Assembly (NCBI RefSeq): GCF_000334915.1
Contig: NZ_AMSF01000033.1
Span: 62,001-126,000 of the forward strand
Length of the DNA stretch: 64,000 nt
From: Dyella ginsengisoli LA-4
Lineage (GTDB): Bacteria; Pseudomonadota; Gammaproteobacteria; Xanthomonadales; Rhodanobacteraceae
Reading direction: 5' to 3'
Made by a program: the position numbers and the translations under genes. Positions 17,474 through 25,343 of the stretch are shown here, in pieces (the stretch's first letter is position 1; each line of letters begins with the position of its first letter). The notes under the pieces were generated by a model that saw only the letters and a program-made list of their open reading frames with translations, was not told the origin of the DNA and searched no databases.

Positions 17474-17517
17474 GGTGGGGACCTGTGTGTGGGGTGAGAT
17501 CTGTGGGGATACAGATG

Positions 17518-17545
17518 ACCCTAGGCCGAATCTGCCGAGTCGGAA
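17518..17545 (-). promoter_or_regulatory. Element promoter C (internal, before membrane ATPase)
   Basis: Minus strand: -35 TTCCGA (17540-17545), 16-bp spacer with the shared GCAGATTCGGCC block, -10 TAGGGT (17518-17523). It lies in the 79-bp gap between two genes of the same strand, so it gives the ATPase part of the operon its own start. Confidence 0.6.
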
Positions 17546-17552
17546 GGGGTGA

Positions 17553-18302
17553 TCAGTGCTTTTTCTTGAAGAAAGCGTCGAGCCGGGCTGTCTGGTCTTT
17601 CGCCCATGCGTCGTCGCTCTTCTTGTCCGCGTGCTGCATCGACTTCTGGATGTCGGCGGCGTGCGCGACCTTCCATGGATCCTTCTTCGGTGACACAACC
17701 ACAGGACGAGGAGTGGGATGCACCACTGCGGCAGGCGGTGGCGGTGTGGTCGGCGAGATAGCGGGAGCAGCCGGCACCGGCATGGTTGCCGCGATGACCG
17801 GAGCGGTCGGCTTCTGAGGCGCCGTCGTGGTGACGACGGGCGGCGTTGCGACTACAGCGGTGCTCGCCACCGGGGCGGCAGACGCCTCGGCTTTCGCCGC
17901 AGCTGCTGCCGGGCTGGCTGGCCGGTGCATCCACCAGCGCACGCCGAAGGTCACACCCACCGCTAGCACCAGCACGCCCAGTCCGGTTGCCCACTGCTTC
18001 GGTGACACAGCCGCGATGGCCTGACCCAGCCGACGCGCGCCGGCTTGGCTTGCACGTGTGGCCGATCCCAGGGCCGCGCCGGTTTTCGCTTTCATCGCCT
18101 GCGCCGTCGCCCTGGCCGCGTCCGCGGCTTCGGGTGACAGAAAGCCGGCATCCGGTTGAGCCGAGCCAGCGCTGCCCCCGAACCCGTCGAAGTCATCAGC
18201 TATGGCCGGCGGGGGCGGCGAAGCCGCCGCCCCCTTGGCCGATTGTGTGGGTGCCGGCGCGGGAGCCGGACCTGACAGGAAGTCATCATCGAAGCCGCTC
18301 AT
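17553..18302 (-). CDS. Proline/alanine-rich single-pass membrane protein
   Basis: 249 residues: an acidic start (MSGFDDDFLSGP), an Ala-rich region, one membrane helix (WATGLGVLVLAVGVTFGVRWW, about 103-122), then a long Pro/Ala/Val-rich segment (about 125-210) and a basic C-terminus ending FFKKKH. The layout resembles periplasm-spanning linkers of the TonB or VirB10 kind, though I see no conserved C-terminal domain. A GGAGGG ribosome site precedes ATG 18302. It lies 3 nt after the lipoprotein gene. Function unknown; an envelope-spanning part of the transfer apparatus is a guess. Confidence 0.65.
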   Translation of the reverse strand: MSGFDDDFLSGPAPAPAPTQSAKGAAASPPPPAIADDFDGFGGSAGSAQPDAGFLSPEAADAARATAQAMKAKTGAALGSATRASQAGARRLGQAIAAVSPKQWATGLGVLVLAVGVTFGVRWWMHRPASPAAAAAKAEASAAPVASTAVVATPPVVTTTAPQKPTAPVIAATMPVPAAPAISPTTPPPPAAVVHPTPRPVVVSPKKDPWKVAHAADIQKSMQHADKKSDDAWAKDQTARLDAFFKKKH

Positions 18303-18305
18303 CGC

Positions 18306-18992
18306 TCAGCCCTCCGACTTCGGGATCGGGCTGATCACAAGCCGCGGCGACTTGCCGGCAACCTCGATCACGCGAACCGTGGAGCCCGCGCGCAAGTGAG
18401 CGCGGATGCGAGAAGCGATCCAGGTGCGCTGAGCGACCGTGCCGTGCACCTCGATCGTCGTCGGATCGGAGGCGCCGTCCGCCAGGTTTGCGGCTTTATC
18501 GAGGACCGACGCGACATCGGCGGCATGAGCCTTCACGCCAGCGGCCGGCAAGTCGATGGTCAGGCGATCGAGCGCGTCCACCTGGGTGGCCTTGCCTTGG
18601 CCGTCTTTCGCTTCGACGGGCTTCGTGACCACGGTCGCCTTCCCGCCCTTGACCGCCTCCGCTTGCGCGGCCAGGGCGCGAGCCTGCGCCAGTTCATGCT
18701 GGTGGATCTGGACAGCGCTAATCGCGCCGACCGCAGCGCCGGCAGCGCAGCCTTTCAGCATGTCCGAGCCGTCGCCGATGATCTTGCCGAGCACGGCGCC
18801 TGCACCGCAGCCAAGGATGGCGCCCCCGGTTGCGGAGCGGGTGGTGTCCGATTTCGAGCCGAACACGCCGCCGACTTTCTGAGTAGCGGTGTCGATAGTG
18901 GCGCAGCCCTGCAACGCGAGGGCGGCGGCGAAGGTGGCGATGAGCGTGGCGTGAGAAAGCACGCGGGAAATGGATTGAGACAGTGTGCGCAT
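18306..18992 (-). CDS. Lipoprotein with glycine-zipper and OmpA-like/BON-like C-terminus
   Basis: 228 residues. A lipoprotein signal with lipobox LQGC (Cys about 29) is followed by a glycine-rich zipper (TGGAILGCGAGAVLGKIIGD, about 55-74, and AAGAAVGAI). The C-terminal 100 residues, with VDALDRLTIDLPAAGV and TTIEVHGTVAQRTWIASRI, read like a periplasmic peptidoglycan- or lipid-associated fold (OmpA/BON-like, uncertain). It should sit in the outer membrane. By context it is an envelope component of the conjugation machinery. Confidence 0.65.
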   Translation of the reverse strand: MRTLSQSISRVLSHATLIATFAAALALQGCATIDTATQKVGGVFGSKSDTTRSATGGAILGCGAGAVLGKIIGDGSDMLKGCAAGAAVGAISAVQIHQHELAQARALAAQAEAVKGGKATVVTKPVEAKDGQGKATQVDALDRLTIDLPAAGVKAHAADVASVLDKAANLADGASDPTTIEVHGTVAQRTWIASRIRAHLRAGSTVRVIEVAGKSPRLVISPIPKSEG

Positions 18993-19036
18993 GTGGGGAT
19001 ACCTCTGGTGTGGGGTGGGTGGGGAAAGGGAATGGG

Positions 19037-19390
19037 TTAGGCGAGCGCAGGCAGTGGCTGCCGCGGCTTGAGGCTGCGACGCTTGCTAGTGCGAGGAAGG
19101 ACGCGACCGTCGATGGACGTGGCGACAGCGAGACGCCGGACAGCGCAGTCGAGCTTCTGCGGGTGATCAGCGAGCTGCTGCCAGATCAGCCAGCCGACGG
19201 GATCGCCGACCTCCTGGCTTTCACTGAGCGCTTTGCGCGCGAGGTCGTAGTGACCAGCGAAGTCGGCGGGCATCAGCATGTAGCGCTTGAATGTCGTGCT
19301 GGCGAGGTTCACGAGCGTGTCGTGCAGCTGCTGCTTCATCGCGGCGTTGCAAAGTGCTTCGACAGATTTCAGTGATGGACGTGAGGGCAT
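19037..19390 (-). CDS. Hypothetical protein of transfer operon
   Basis: 117 residues, start 19390 with AGGAGA upstream, 14 nt after the ribbon-helix-helix gene. The middle is helical (TFKRYMLMPADFAGHYDLAR, then VGWLIWQQLADHPQ) and the C-terminus is strongly basic (TSKRRSLKPRQP). No signal peptide. I do not recognise the family. The basic tail and its operon place suggest a nucleic-acid or relaxosome accessory. Confidence 0.6.
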   Translation of the reverse strand: MPSRPSLKSVEALCNAAMKQQLHDTLVNLASTTFKRYMLMPADFAGHYDLARKALSESQEVGDPVGWLIWQQLADHPQKLDCAVRRLAVATSIDGRVLPRTSKRRSLKPRQPLPALA

Positions 19391-19404
19391 GGGTGGTCTC
19401 CTGA

Positions 19405-19734
19405 TTACCCGCGCTTCGCGGGCGTGACGGTCTGGCTGAGCGCTTCGATGAAGCGCGCGATCAGGTCGCGGTTGGTTTTGTCGGCAGCGCGGCTCGCCTC
19501 GACTTGCTGAGCGAGCGCCAACTTCGCTTCTGCGCGAAAGCGATCGGTTGCTTCACTGATCGCGGCGTGTGCGGACTGCTGAATGAGCTGCGTCGTCTCG
19601 TGCGTGTGCAGCAGTGACGCGACTGCCTCGCGCAGCAGGTCAGGCCGGCTCTTCCCAACGCGCTTCGCCAACGCGTCGAGCGCGGGCATCTGGTCATTCG
19701 GAATGCGGATCGTGATGGCGGTCTGCGTGCGCAT
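19405..19734 (-). CDS. Ribbon-helix-helix DNA-binding protein
   Basis: 109 residues. The N-terminus is a ribbon-helix-helix domain (TAITIRIPNDQMPALDALAK, then a second helix RPDLLREAVASLLHTH, about 6-48), followed by a helical tail rich in Ala and Glu. Proteins of this type act as relaxosome accessories (TraY/TrwA/MobC-like) or as autorepressors of transfer operons. As first gene after promoter D it could control its own operon. Which of the repeated operator motifs it binds, if any, cannot be told from sequence. Confidence 0.75.
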   Translation of the reverse strand: MRTQTAITIRIPNDQMPALDALAKRVGKSRPDLLREAVASLLHTHETTQLIQQSAHAAISEATDRFRAEAKLALAQQVEASRAADKTNRDLIARFIEALSQTVTPAKRG

Positions 19735-20160
19735 CGTGGGGTTTCTCAGTCAGCGCGAAATGCGCTTCTCTAAAACCCAACGTAGGCCGAATTCGCCGGA
19801 TCGGAAGCCCCTCTGGACCTGCAGTCGATCACGACATGGCAACGCCGTGAAATGGCGTTCTGGCGCGGTTATTGGCGGAATGGAGTGCGCGCACGGCAAC
19901 GCGAGCGGGTTGCGGAGGCAACGCGCGGGTTCGTTTGCAGTGCTTGGTTTTGACGGCTATCAGACGCGCCGTTGCGATGCCGCTCGCTCCCATCGGAGGT
20001 GCGTCTGGTGTGTATCCCATTTTTCTGGGGATTAACGCTCCGCACAGAAGCTGAAGCATCCCGAAGCCGCCCCAGGTTCCCCGGCAAGAGATGCACGCTT
20101 CCCTGTGCGCACCCTCCCTCGTCTTCGCGCATGAGACGCCCCTCAGGCACCATCACGCGC
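19735..20160. other. Intergenic region with promoter D and an inverted repeat
   Basis: The left part holds promoter D. The rest contains an imperfect 10-bp inverted repeat (CAGACGCGCC 19961-19970; GGTGCGTCTG 19998-20007) around a 27-nt loop. It lies between two divergent gene groups, one encoding a possible relaxosome accessory, so it is one of the places an oriT could sit, but no known nic motif is recognised. No gene is supported here. Confidence 0.35.
19779..19831 (-). promoter_or_regulatory. Element promoter D (transfer operon)
   Basis: Minus strand: TGATCGAC box (19824-19831), 17-bp gap, -35 TTCCGA (19801-19806), 16-bp spacer, -10 TACGTT (19779-19784). It starts the operon that ends at the terminator at 14281-14308. 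Confidence 0.65.
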
Positions 20161-20589
20161 ATGGCCTCCGATGACTCCGACCGATCTCTCGAACGTGCCC
20201 GCCGTCTGCTCATTGTGCGGACCTGTGCTGCTCTTGCTCGTCTTCAATCTCGCGTGCTTGATGAGCGCTTTTCGTATGCGATGCCGGGTGAAAGTGCACC
20301 TGGTCAGACGCGAACAACGTGGCCCGTCAGCTCACTGTCGCCTTCCTCTCCTTGGCTCGCGGGTGTTCGAGACACGCTCTCTCTCGACTACATCCTCACC
20401 GCAATCTCGCGCGCCCAAGCCCAGCTGCTCGATGCCGTCGCCTCCTCGCAGCCGCTCGATGCGCTGGGGGTCTGCGTCGTGCTTCAGAGCGTCGCTGTCG
20501 AAGCGAGCGAGTGGACGCCACCCGTCCAAAAGCTGGCTCAGCAGTGGGGCGTCGAGCTGCCTAAATCACCGCAAGCGTCAGGCCGCTAG
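20161..20589 (+). CDS. Hypothetical helical protein
   Basis: 142 residues from ATG 20161, where residues become well-ordered and helical (SDRSLERARRLLIVRTCAAL, about 6-25; YILTAISRAQAQLLDAVAS, about 78-96). No ribosome site is obvious and no signal or membrane segment is present. It precedes promoter E and the small RHH-like gene. No family recognised. Moderate confidence that it is a gene at all. Confidence 0.45.
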   Translation: MASDDSDRSLERARRLLIVRTCAALARLQSRVLDERFSYAMPGESAPGQTRTTWPVSSLSPSSPWLAGVRDTLSLDYILTAISRAQAQLLDAVASSQPLDALGVCVVLQSVAVEASEWTPPVQKLAQQWGVELPKSPQASGR

Positions 20590-20600
20590 CAGGCGCCCCC

Positions 20601-20628
20601 TTCCGATCCGGCGTTAATTCTCTAACGT
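20601..20628 (+). promoter_or_regulatory. Element promoter E
   Basis: -35 TTCCGA (20601-20606), 16-bp spacer starting TCCGGC, -10 TAACGT (20623-20628). The predicted start near 20635 lies beyond the first in-frame ATG (20631), which favours ATG 20658 for the gene below. Confidence 0.6.
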
Positions 20629-20657
20629 GAATGGAGACCCCTTCTCGGAGCTGCTCC

Positions 20658-20930
20658 ATGTCCTCACTCTCACGTCAGCGCGACTGGCAAAACGCTCACC
20701 TTGGCTTGGATCGACGAGCCATTCGAATCACTCTGCCCGCCTCTCTCGTCTCAGATGCGGAAGCGCTGGCGAACGCCCAGGGCGTTTCTGTGCCCGGTCT
20801 CGTGGCCGCCGCGCTGGCATATGCCGAGCAACATCCGGATGAGGTTCTGTCGCTCTTGCCGATCATTGAGCGGACCCAAGGCATTCGGTTCCGGCCTCCT
20901 GTTCAAGCCAAGGGGCGAAGCCGTGATTGA
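20658..20930 (+). CDS. Ribbon-helix-helix-like small protein
   Basis: 90 residues. AIRITLPASLVSDAEALANA then GVSVPGLVAAALAYAEQHPDE (about 16-55) has the beta-helix-helix rhythm of RHH DNA-binding proteins. A GGAG site precedes ATG 20658 by 7 nt. Its last 8 nt overlap the next gene. It is a likely regulator or DNA-binding accessory of the element. Confidence 0.6.
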   Translation: MSSLSRQRDWQNAHLGLDRRAIRITLPASLVSDAEALANAQGVSVPGLVAAALAYAEQHPDEVLSLLPIIERTQGIRFRPPVQAKGRSRD

Positions 20931-21600
20931 TCTACCCCCTGCTGACCTGCTCCCGTTTCTCGATCGCGTCGAGGCGGTCCGCAGGTTGCCGGCTCCTGTG
21001 CCCAAGTGGCTCCGATCGCGCGTGCTCGGTGAGGGCCTGGCGCGCTGTTGGCACTGCGAGGCGGCGCCGGCCACGCGGGCTGTCTATATTTTCTCGCCAG
21101 CGCTGGGCGGAGACGCTTCGGGCGCGAACGTCATCGCCAGCTGCGACCGCTGTGCGGTGCGTCATCGCCATAGAGATCCTTGGGAGCTGGCGTGGGCCGA
21201 AGGCAGTCACTGGTCGGAAGCAAAGGCGGCTCGAAGGCTGGAAGCGCTCGCGACGTGTGCACAGATGCCGGTCCCAAAAGCGCGTTCGCGTTCGAAAGCG
21301 CAGGCCCGAGCATGGCTCGAAGAGACGCGATGGACGGTGGCGCCGCGTGTGGGCGTGGTTGCTTGGCCGCTCGCTGGCGGCGTGCTGGCGGGGCCGGTTG
21401 TGACGGGAGCCAGCCCGGGTTGGGCAGCATTAGCGAGCGCTCTGCGTTCAATGGGCGGTGAGCGAGTGGCGCTCGCGCCCGGCGTGGTCTGGGTGCCCGC
21501 ACCGATATGGATACAGGCGAAGTCGATATTGATCGAGCGCGGGGCGCTCGTGCACGATGAGGCGAAGGGCATCGGAGCGCGCCAATGGACAGCAACATGA
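20923..21600 (+). CDS. Hypothetical protein with two CxxC pairs
   Basis: 225 residues from GTG 20923 (AGGGGCGAAG upstream). Two Cys pairs, CWHC (about 45) and CDRC (about 74), followed by AVRHRHRDPWELAW, suggest a zinc-binding treble-clef fold of the HNH-like kind, although the catalytic His-Asn-His set is not certain. The C-terminal half is Ala/Gly/Val-rich and includes a possible hydrophobic hairpin (VGVVAWPLAGGVLAGPVV). The GTG start is preferred because it overlaps the stop of the preceding gene and begins the sensible reading. Function unknown. Confidence 0.55.
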   Translation: MIDLPPADLLPFLDRVEAVRRLPAPVPKWLRSRVLGEGLARCWHCEAAPATRAVYIFSPALGGDASGANVIASCDRCAVRHRHRDPWELAWAEGSHWSEAKAARRLEALATCAQMPVPKARSRSKAQARAWLEETRWTVAPRVGVVAWPLAGGVLAGPVVTGASPGWAALASALRSMGGERVALAPGVVWVPAPIWIQAKSILIERGALVHDEAKGIGARQWTAT

Positions 21601-22055
21601 TGAACCCCGGATGGCCCGCGCTGGGACTCAGTCTCTTGTCCCTATTCGTGTCCTTCTGGCGGACCCGCAACCGTCTCAGAACTTCCTTGGGAACCGGGGA
21701 CTATGGTCAGGGGATCTCAGTCTATGTTTACAACCCGACGGGCCAGGCTCTGCAGGTGATTGCCGTCGGGATGATCCAGGGTGATGGCAGCCTCAGCGAC
21801 TGGATGGACGATGGCTCGATGATGTCACCGAGGATCGTCGCACCGCGCACGATGGAGGTGATAGAGAACCCGGACCTCACCTTCCAACTCCCGACGGTGT
21901 TCCGGCGGTCGTCCTCGAAAGGCTATGCCGGCTGCTATGTAAGGACAGCCGATGGCAAGGCTCACTATTCAATCCGCCGCCCCTTCCGCTGGTGGTTGCT
22001 GCTGCGTTGGCGGCGTGAGCGTGCTGCCGCGAGTGCGTGGTTGCTGGACGATTAG
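21585..22055 (+). CDS. Membrane-anchored hypothetical protein
   Basis: 156 residues with an N-terminal hydrophobic anchor (WPALGLSLLSLFVSFW, about 10-25) followed by a soluble beta-rich domain (GQGISVYVYNPTGQALQVIA, about 42-61) and a basic tail with Trp and Arg (RRPFRWWLLLRWRRE). It overlaps the gene before it by 16 nt and ends 4 nt into the convergent gene. No family recognised. Confidence 0.6.
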   Translation: MDSNMMNPGWPALGLSLLSLFVSFWRTRNRLRTSLGTGDYGQGISVYVYNPTGQALQVIAVGMIQGDGSLSDWMDDGSMMSPRIVAPRTMEVIENPDLTFQLPTVFRRSSSKGYAGCYVRTADGKAHYSIRRPFRWWLLLRWRRERAAASAWLLDD

Positions 22056-22663
22056 CCCGCGCGGGTAACCAGGTTCTGGCCCTTCTCGCGCAGGTAAGCC
22101 AGCCCCCACGCCGCGAGCGCAGCCATTGACGGCCCTAGTTCCGCGCCCGTGGCTTCGAGTCGAGTCAAGAGGCTGTCGGGCACCCAGACGCTTGCCCTGC
22201 GATCCCGCCGCCCGTCCCCGTCCCGCTCCGGGTAGATCAGTGACCCAGCGAACTCGATCGTCAGAGGCCCCTTCCGGCGCCCGTGCTCGAACTCGCAACC
22301 CAGACCGCCCTGGTCTTCGGGCAACGGGATCACCGTCAACGTCCCACCCTTCCGCTCTAGCTCGTTCAGGGCGAAATCAGCAAGCGCGCAGAGCGTCGGC
22401 GCCAGTCGCTCACCGGCGCCAGTGAGCCCTTCGCGCAGACCCGCGGGCAGGCTGACTTTCAGCTTGTAGTCGTCGAGCGACAGCTGCATCAGCGCGATGA
22501 CGCGCCCGGCCCCAGGTTCGAGCGTGTGATGAAAAGCCGGGCCTGCGATCGCCTGGACATCTGCTCGCTTCTTCACCGGCTTGCGCACGACAGACGCGAC
22601 CTTCGCCCGCGCCGGCGCGGCCGTGGCCTGGGTCACCCAGTCGATTTTCTTCGTCGTCTTCAT
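22052..22663 (-). CDS. Hypothetical protein paired with ParA
   Basis: 203 residues, ATGA overlap with parA and an AAGGAAG ribosome site. A Lys/Arg-rich N-terminus (about 1-35) is followed by a mostly alpha/beta body. By position it could be the DNA-binding partner of ParA (a ParB/ParG-like centromere binder), but no ParB motif or clear helix-turn-helix is seen. Treat the partner role as inference from operon order. Confidence 0.5.
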   Translation of the reverse strand: MKTTKKIDWVTQATAAPARAKVASVVRKPVKKRADVQAIAGPAFHHTLEPGAGRVIALMQLSLDDYKLKVSLPAGLREGLTGAGERLAPTLCALADFALNELERKGGTLTVIPLPEDQGGLGCEFEHGRRKGPLTIEFAGSLIYPERDGDGRRDRRASVWVPDSLLTRLEATGAELGPSMAALAAWGLAYLREKGQNLVTRAG

Positions 22664-23280
22664 GCCGCTTCCTTCCTATGCTGCGCGCCCAGGTGCGCGA
22701 GAACGCGCGCCACAGTGTCTTCGAATTCTTCGCGAGCAGCCGCGAGGCCAATGATGCCCGTTCCGTCTGTATATAGCGTCGCACCTTGGCCGAAGAGCGA
22801 CCCATACGCCGCACGGTCTCGGACAACTGGAACCGCAAGGACGCTGGCCAGCCGTCGTTGCTCGGCTCGTTCAAGGCGAACGCGCGACGGTAGCAAGAGC
22901 GGCGGCAGTGAGCGATGCCGCAGGCTGTCGATCACGCGCGTCGCTGAGAAAAAGCTGCCGGGATCCAGGGGCGTCGGCACGATAACGAGGCCCTCGGGCA
23001 GCTGGTGCGCGGCCCGACCGCCCGGCGGGTGATCGTGGACGACGTAGTCATACGCTTGCGCGGCGCTCGACGTGAGCGATTTCAGAACCGGGAACGGTGT
23101 CGGTCGCCCCGCCGCTTGGGCTTGCGCGAGCCAACGCGTTGCGCCGCCCTGCGCGCCATTGGGATCGGCGTCCACCAGGGCGACCCGGTGGCCGCGATGA
23201 GCGAGCGCTGCGGCGAGTGAGAGCACTGCGGTCGTTTTTCCGCTCCCGCCTTTACTGCTGAAGATGTGGATGGCTTGCAT
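22660..23280 (-). CDS. parA: ParA-family partition ATPase
   Basis: 206 residues. The deviant Walker A SSKGGSGKTTA (about 8-18) with the signature Lys, LVDADPNGAQ (about 38-47), and HDHPPGG (Walker B region, about 85) mark a short ParA/MinD-type ATPase. It positions plasmids before division. The start 23280 has GGAG upstream and begins the P-loop domain; an upstream in-frame codon adds unrelated sequence. Together with TrfA and iterons it shows that the element keeps or kept a plasmid maintenance system. Confidence 0.85.
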   Translation of the reverse strand: MQAIHIFSSKGGSGKTTAVLSLAAALAHRGHRVALVDADPNGAQGGATRWLAQAQAAGRPTPFPVLKSLTSSAAQAYDYVVHDHPPGGRAAHQLPEGLVIVPTPLDPGSFFSATRVIDSLRHRSLPPLLLPSRVRLERAEQRRLASVLAVPVVRDRAAYGSLFGQGATLYTDGTGIIGLAAAREEFEDTVARVLAHLGAQHRKEAA

Positions 23281-23281
23281 G

Positions 23282-23800
23282 TCAGAAGCTCCTGGGTGCG
23301 AAGGCCAGCTGTGGCATGACGTGCAGCACCGAGGCCGTGTTGTCGTAGCCGTCGCGCTGGCTCTTGCCGTTGCAGCTCGACCCCAGGTGCTCAAAGGTCC
23401 CAAACCCTGTGATCGGAATCCGCCCCGCTTCTGCAATCTGCCGCATACGCTCGCGCAACCGGGGCGGGTTGCCCCATGACGCGGGAAGCTGAGACATCGC
23501 GTCGCGCGCTTCCGGATCTGCTCCTGCGTCCAGCAGCAAGTTCACGATCTGCTCTGCCCGGTCGAGTTTTGACTTCGGGCCGTGGAGCGCGAGGGAGTAG
23601 CAGCGGCAGGCGAGGTGGAGCGGCGTCAGCTTGGCGAAGAGCCGGACCCCGTTGATGTCCGGGCACGCTGCCAAGAGCTTCTGGACAGCTTCGACGTCGG
23701 CACGCTGAATCGCGTCCGCAAACAGCGCAGCGTCGGCGGTAGGCCTGGGCGAGTCGGTGACCTTGCGACGCGTGATTTCGATGAGAGCGGTGCTGATCAT
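23282..23800 (-). CDS. Ankyrin-repeat protein
   Basis: 172 residues from ATG 23800 (GAGG upstream), ending 1 nt before parA. Ankyrin-like repeats: ALFADAIQRADVEAVQKLLA (about 25-44), LTPLHLACRC (about 57-66), IVNLLLDAGADPEARDAMSQ (about 85-104). The C-terminal 60 residues are unrelated. Promoter I and a palindrome lie in front, making this the first gene of the parA operon. Third ankyrin protein of the element. Confidence 0.75.
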   Translation of the reverse strand: MISTALIEITRRKVTDSPRPTADAALFADAIQRADVEAVQKLLAACPDINGVRLFAKLTPLHLACRCYSLALHGPKSKLDRAEQIVNLLLDAGADPEARDAMSQLPASWGNPPRLRERMRQIAEAGRIPITGFGTFEHLGSSCNGKSQRDGYDNTASVLHVMPQLAFAPRSF

Positions 23801-23831
23801 ATGAGACCTCGGGTAATTTGGGATGGAAATT

Positions 23832-23850
23832 GGGGGTTCGTGCAACCCCC
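23832..23850 (-). promoter_or_regulatory. Palindrome downstream of promoter I
   Basis: GGGGGTT-CGTGC-AACCCCC, 11 bp after the -10 of promoter I. Equivalent palindromes are at 14198, 28809 and 30941. Confidence 0.5.
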
Positions 23851-23860
23851 TTCTTTTCTC

Positions 23861-23902
23861 AAGCTAGTCGAAATCAGATGGACGTCAATCGCATGTCGAT
23901 CA
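23861..23902 (-). promoter_or_regulatory. Element promoter I (ankyrin-parA operon)
   Basis: Minus strand: TGATCGAC box (23895-23902), 6-bp gap, -35 TTGACG (23883-23888), 16-bp spacer, -10 TAGCTT (23861-23866). Confidence 0.65.
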
Positions 23903-24232
23903 TGGATTTGATCCGCGGGCGCGTTCGAGCGCCTGACGCAGCGGAGACACAAAAGAGGGCGGGACGCGCAGCGAGAAACCGGAGCGGAAGTCGTGCTCAG
24001 CTGGATGCCGATGCATGGCGGTGAGCAGCCCGTCGTCGGTCAGCGTGATCTCGCCCGGGGCGTAGCGGTTGTGGTCGTCGTGGGTGAAGTTGCCCATCGT
24101 CGGGCGATCGGGCCACATCTGGATATCGACGCTGATCCACAGATAGCCCTCCTCCGTCACGCCAATTCGGATCCGGAGGGTGTCGTCGAGGACACCCCAC
24201 AAATTGGGTTCCTGCCAGGTGTAGAGGCTCAT
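23900..24232 (-). CDS. Hypothetical protein
   Basis: 110 residues, cytoplasmic, beta-rich (LRIRIGVTEEGYLWISVDIQ, about 19-38) with a short helical C-terminus. It starts 2 nt after the DUF6573 gene ends, so the two are co-translated. The promoter I box lies at its 3-prime end. No family recognised. Confidence 0.6.
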   Translation of the reverse strand: MSLYTWQEPNLWGVLDDTLRIRIGVTEEGYLWISVDIQMWPDRPTMGNFTHDDHNRYAPGEITLTDDGLLTAMHRHPAEHDFRSGFSLRVPPSFVSPLRQALERARGSNP

Positions 24233-24234
24233 GA

Positions 24235-24645
24235 TCAGTCTTCACCGGGGAGCATGACGGTGCCGACGGGCTCAGCGTTGTCACCGGGTCCGATCTGCAT
24301 CTTGAGCTGCACCACATCGACGCCGCCGTCCTCTCGCTCTGCGTCGTATGCAAAGAAAAGGCAGTCGCCCACCGGCTCAGCCAAGCCCAACTTCGCCCGA
24401 TGCTCGCTCTGTCGGTATTCCAGCATCGCCGCCGCGAGCACCGCGGTTGCTTTGGCGAGAAGCTCCGCGAGGTCAGTTCCAAACCCCATCGTTGCGCCCC
24501 AGGCGCTCGCCGTCATGGCCAAGGGCACTTTGAAGCCAGCGGCGCGGCTGGCGCTCTCGGGCACCTCAACCAGCACGCCATCGTCGATCGCCTCAGCCCG
24601 GCTATAGCTGTGGATCACGGGACCGAACATCGATTCATCGCTCAT
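24235..24645 (-). CDS. DUF6573 family protein
   Basis: 136 residues starting MSDESMFGPVIHSYSRAEAI with an AAGGAG site 6 nt upstream (an earlier ATG at 24663 lacks one). The opening FGPVIHSYSRAEAIDDGVLV and the following GFKVPLAMTASAWGA are characteristic of the DUF6573 proteins often found on plasmids and ICEs. Biochemical role unknown. It is followed in the operon by the small protein at 23900-24232. Confidence 0.75.
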   Translation of the reverse strand: MSDESMFGPVIHSYSRAEAIDDGVLVEVPESASRAAGFKVPLAMTASAWGATMGFGTDLAELLAKATAVLAAAMLEYRQSEHRAKLGLAEPVGDCLFFAYDAEREDGGVDVVQLKMQIGPGDNAEPVGTVMLPGED

Positions 24646-24929
24646 CTCTCTCTCCTTGGTCATTGCTGGCCCCAACAAGGGGCAGCGGGTGCGAACACGC
24701 TGCGAATGGCAGCCGCCCGCCCGGCAGCGGAGGCGCGGTCAAGAGAAGAAGTGATGGGGCTGGCGCGGCCCGCAGCCGAAGGCGAGGACACGGGCCCCGG
24801 AACGACTCTTGAGCGAAGAAGCCTCTGCGAGAGGGCCGCTCTCGCTCTTGCTCTGGATTTGAGCTCGTCGCAAGATCTTGTCGCCAGCCCTAGAGCTGGC
24901 CCATAACGACAACAACAAAGGAGAAGAAC

Positions 24930-25109
24930 ATGGGCGATTGGTCAGAAGCGATGGAAGACGGAGCGATCTGCCAGGGCTGTGCGCTGCCGATGGGCGGATC
25001 AGGACAGCCGGGGCTGTGCCCGGAGTGCGCAGCGCGGCGTGATGGCGAGGGGCGCGACAAACTCGGGCCCCGATGGCTTCCGGACAACAGCGCGAACCGC
25101 CCGCGCTGA
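24930..25109 (+). CDS. Small zinc-ribbon-like protein
   Basis: 59 residues with an AAAGGAGAAG ribosome site directly upstream. Four cysteines in two CxxC pairs (Cys14-Cys17 in CQGC and Cys30-Cys33 in CPEC) separated by 12 residues suggest a zinc ribbon. The C-terminus is charged with Trp-Leu-Pro. The spacing is shorter than in TraR/DksA proteins. A strong terminator follows 7 bp after the stop, which supports a real transcript. Function unknown. Confidence 0.65.
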   Translation: MGDWSEAMEDGAICQGCALPMGGSGQPGLCPECAARRDGEGRDKLGPRWLPDNSANRPR

Positions 25110-25115
25110 GCGTCG

Positions 25116-25137
25116 CAGGGCCCCTTTCGGGGCCCTG
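25116..25137 (+). terminator. Terminator after zinc-ribbon gene
   Basis: Perfect 9-bp stem CAGGGCCCC / GGGGCCCTG with a TTTC loop, followed by TTTGC. It marks the left edge of the cargo pair. Confidence 0.75.
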
Positions 25138-25288
25138 TTTGCTATCAGGAGCCAGGGGCCCCGCGAGCCCCAGGCGCGGTTGCAGTGGTGTTCTTGCCCC
25201 CTTGTGCGCGAAGCGTGGGCAACGCGGTGGGCGATTGCGTGGGCAAGCCAAGGGCTTGTCCATCCGTCATCCACGGGGTTGTCCACCG

Positions 25289-25310
25289 GTGCCCATCGGG
25301 CATCGGGCAC
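25289..25310. repeat. Inverted repeat upstream of cargo genes
   Basis: GTGCCC ... GGGCAC with a nested GCCCATCGGGC core, 33 bp before the DUF5677 start. Possible operator of the cargo pair. Confidence 0.35.
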
Positions 25311-25343
25311 AATCGCCTCAGTAGCAAATCTGGGACGCGGACC

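Noticed and set aside
19961..20007. Inverted repeat considered as oriT
   Set aside because: No recognisable nic sequence, an imperfect stem and 12 kb from the relaxase gene. Kept only as a possible site in the intergenic entry.
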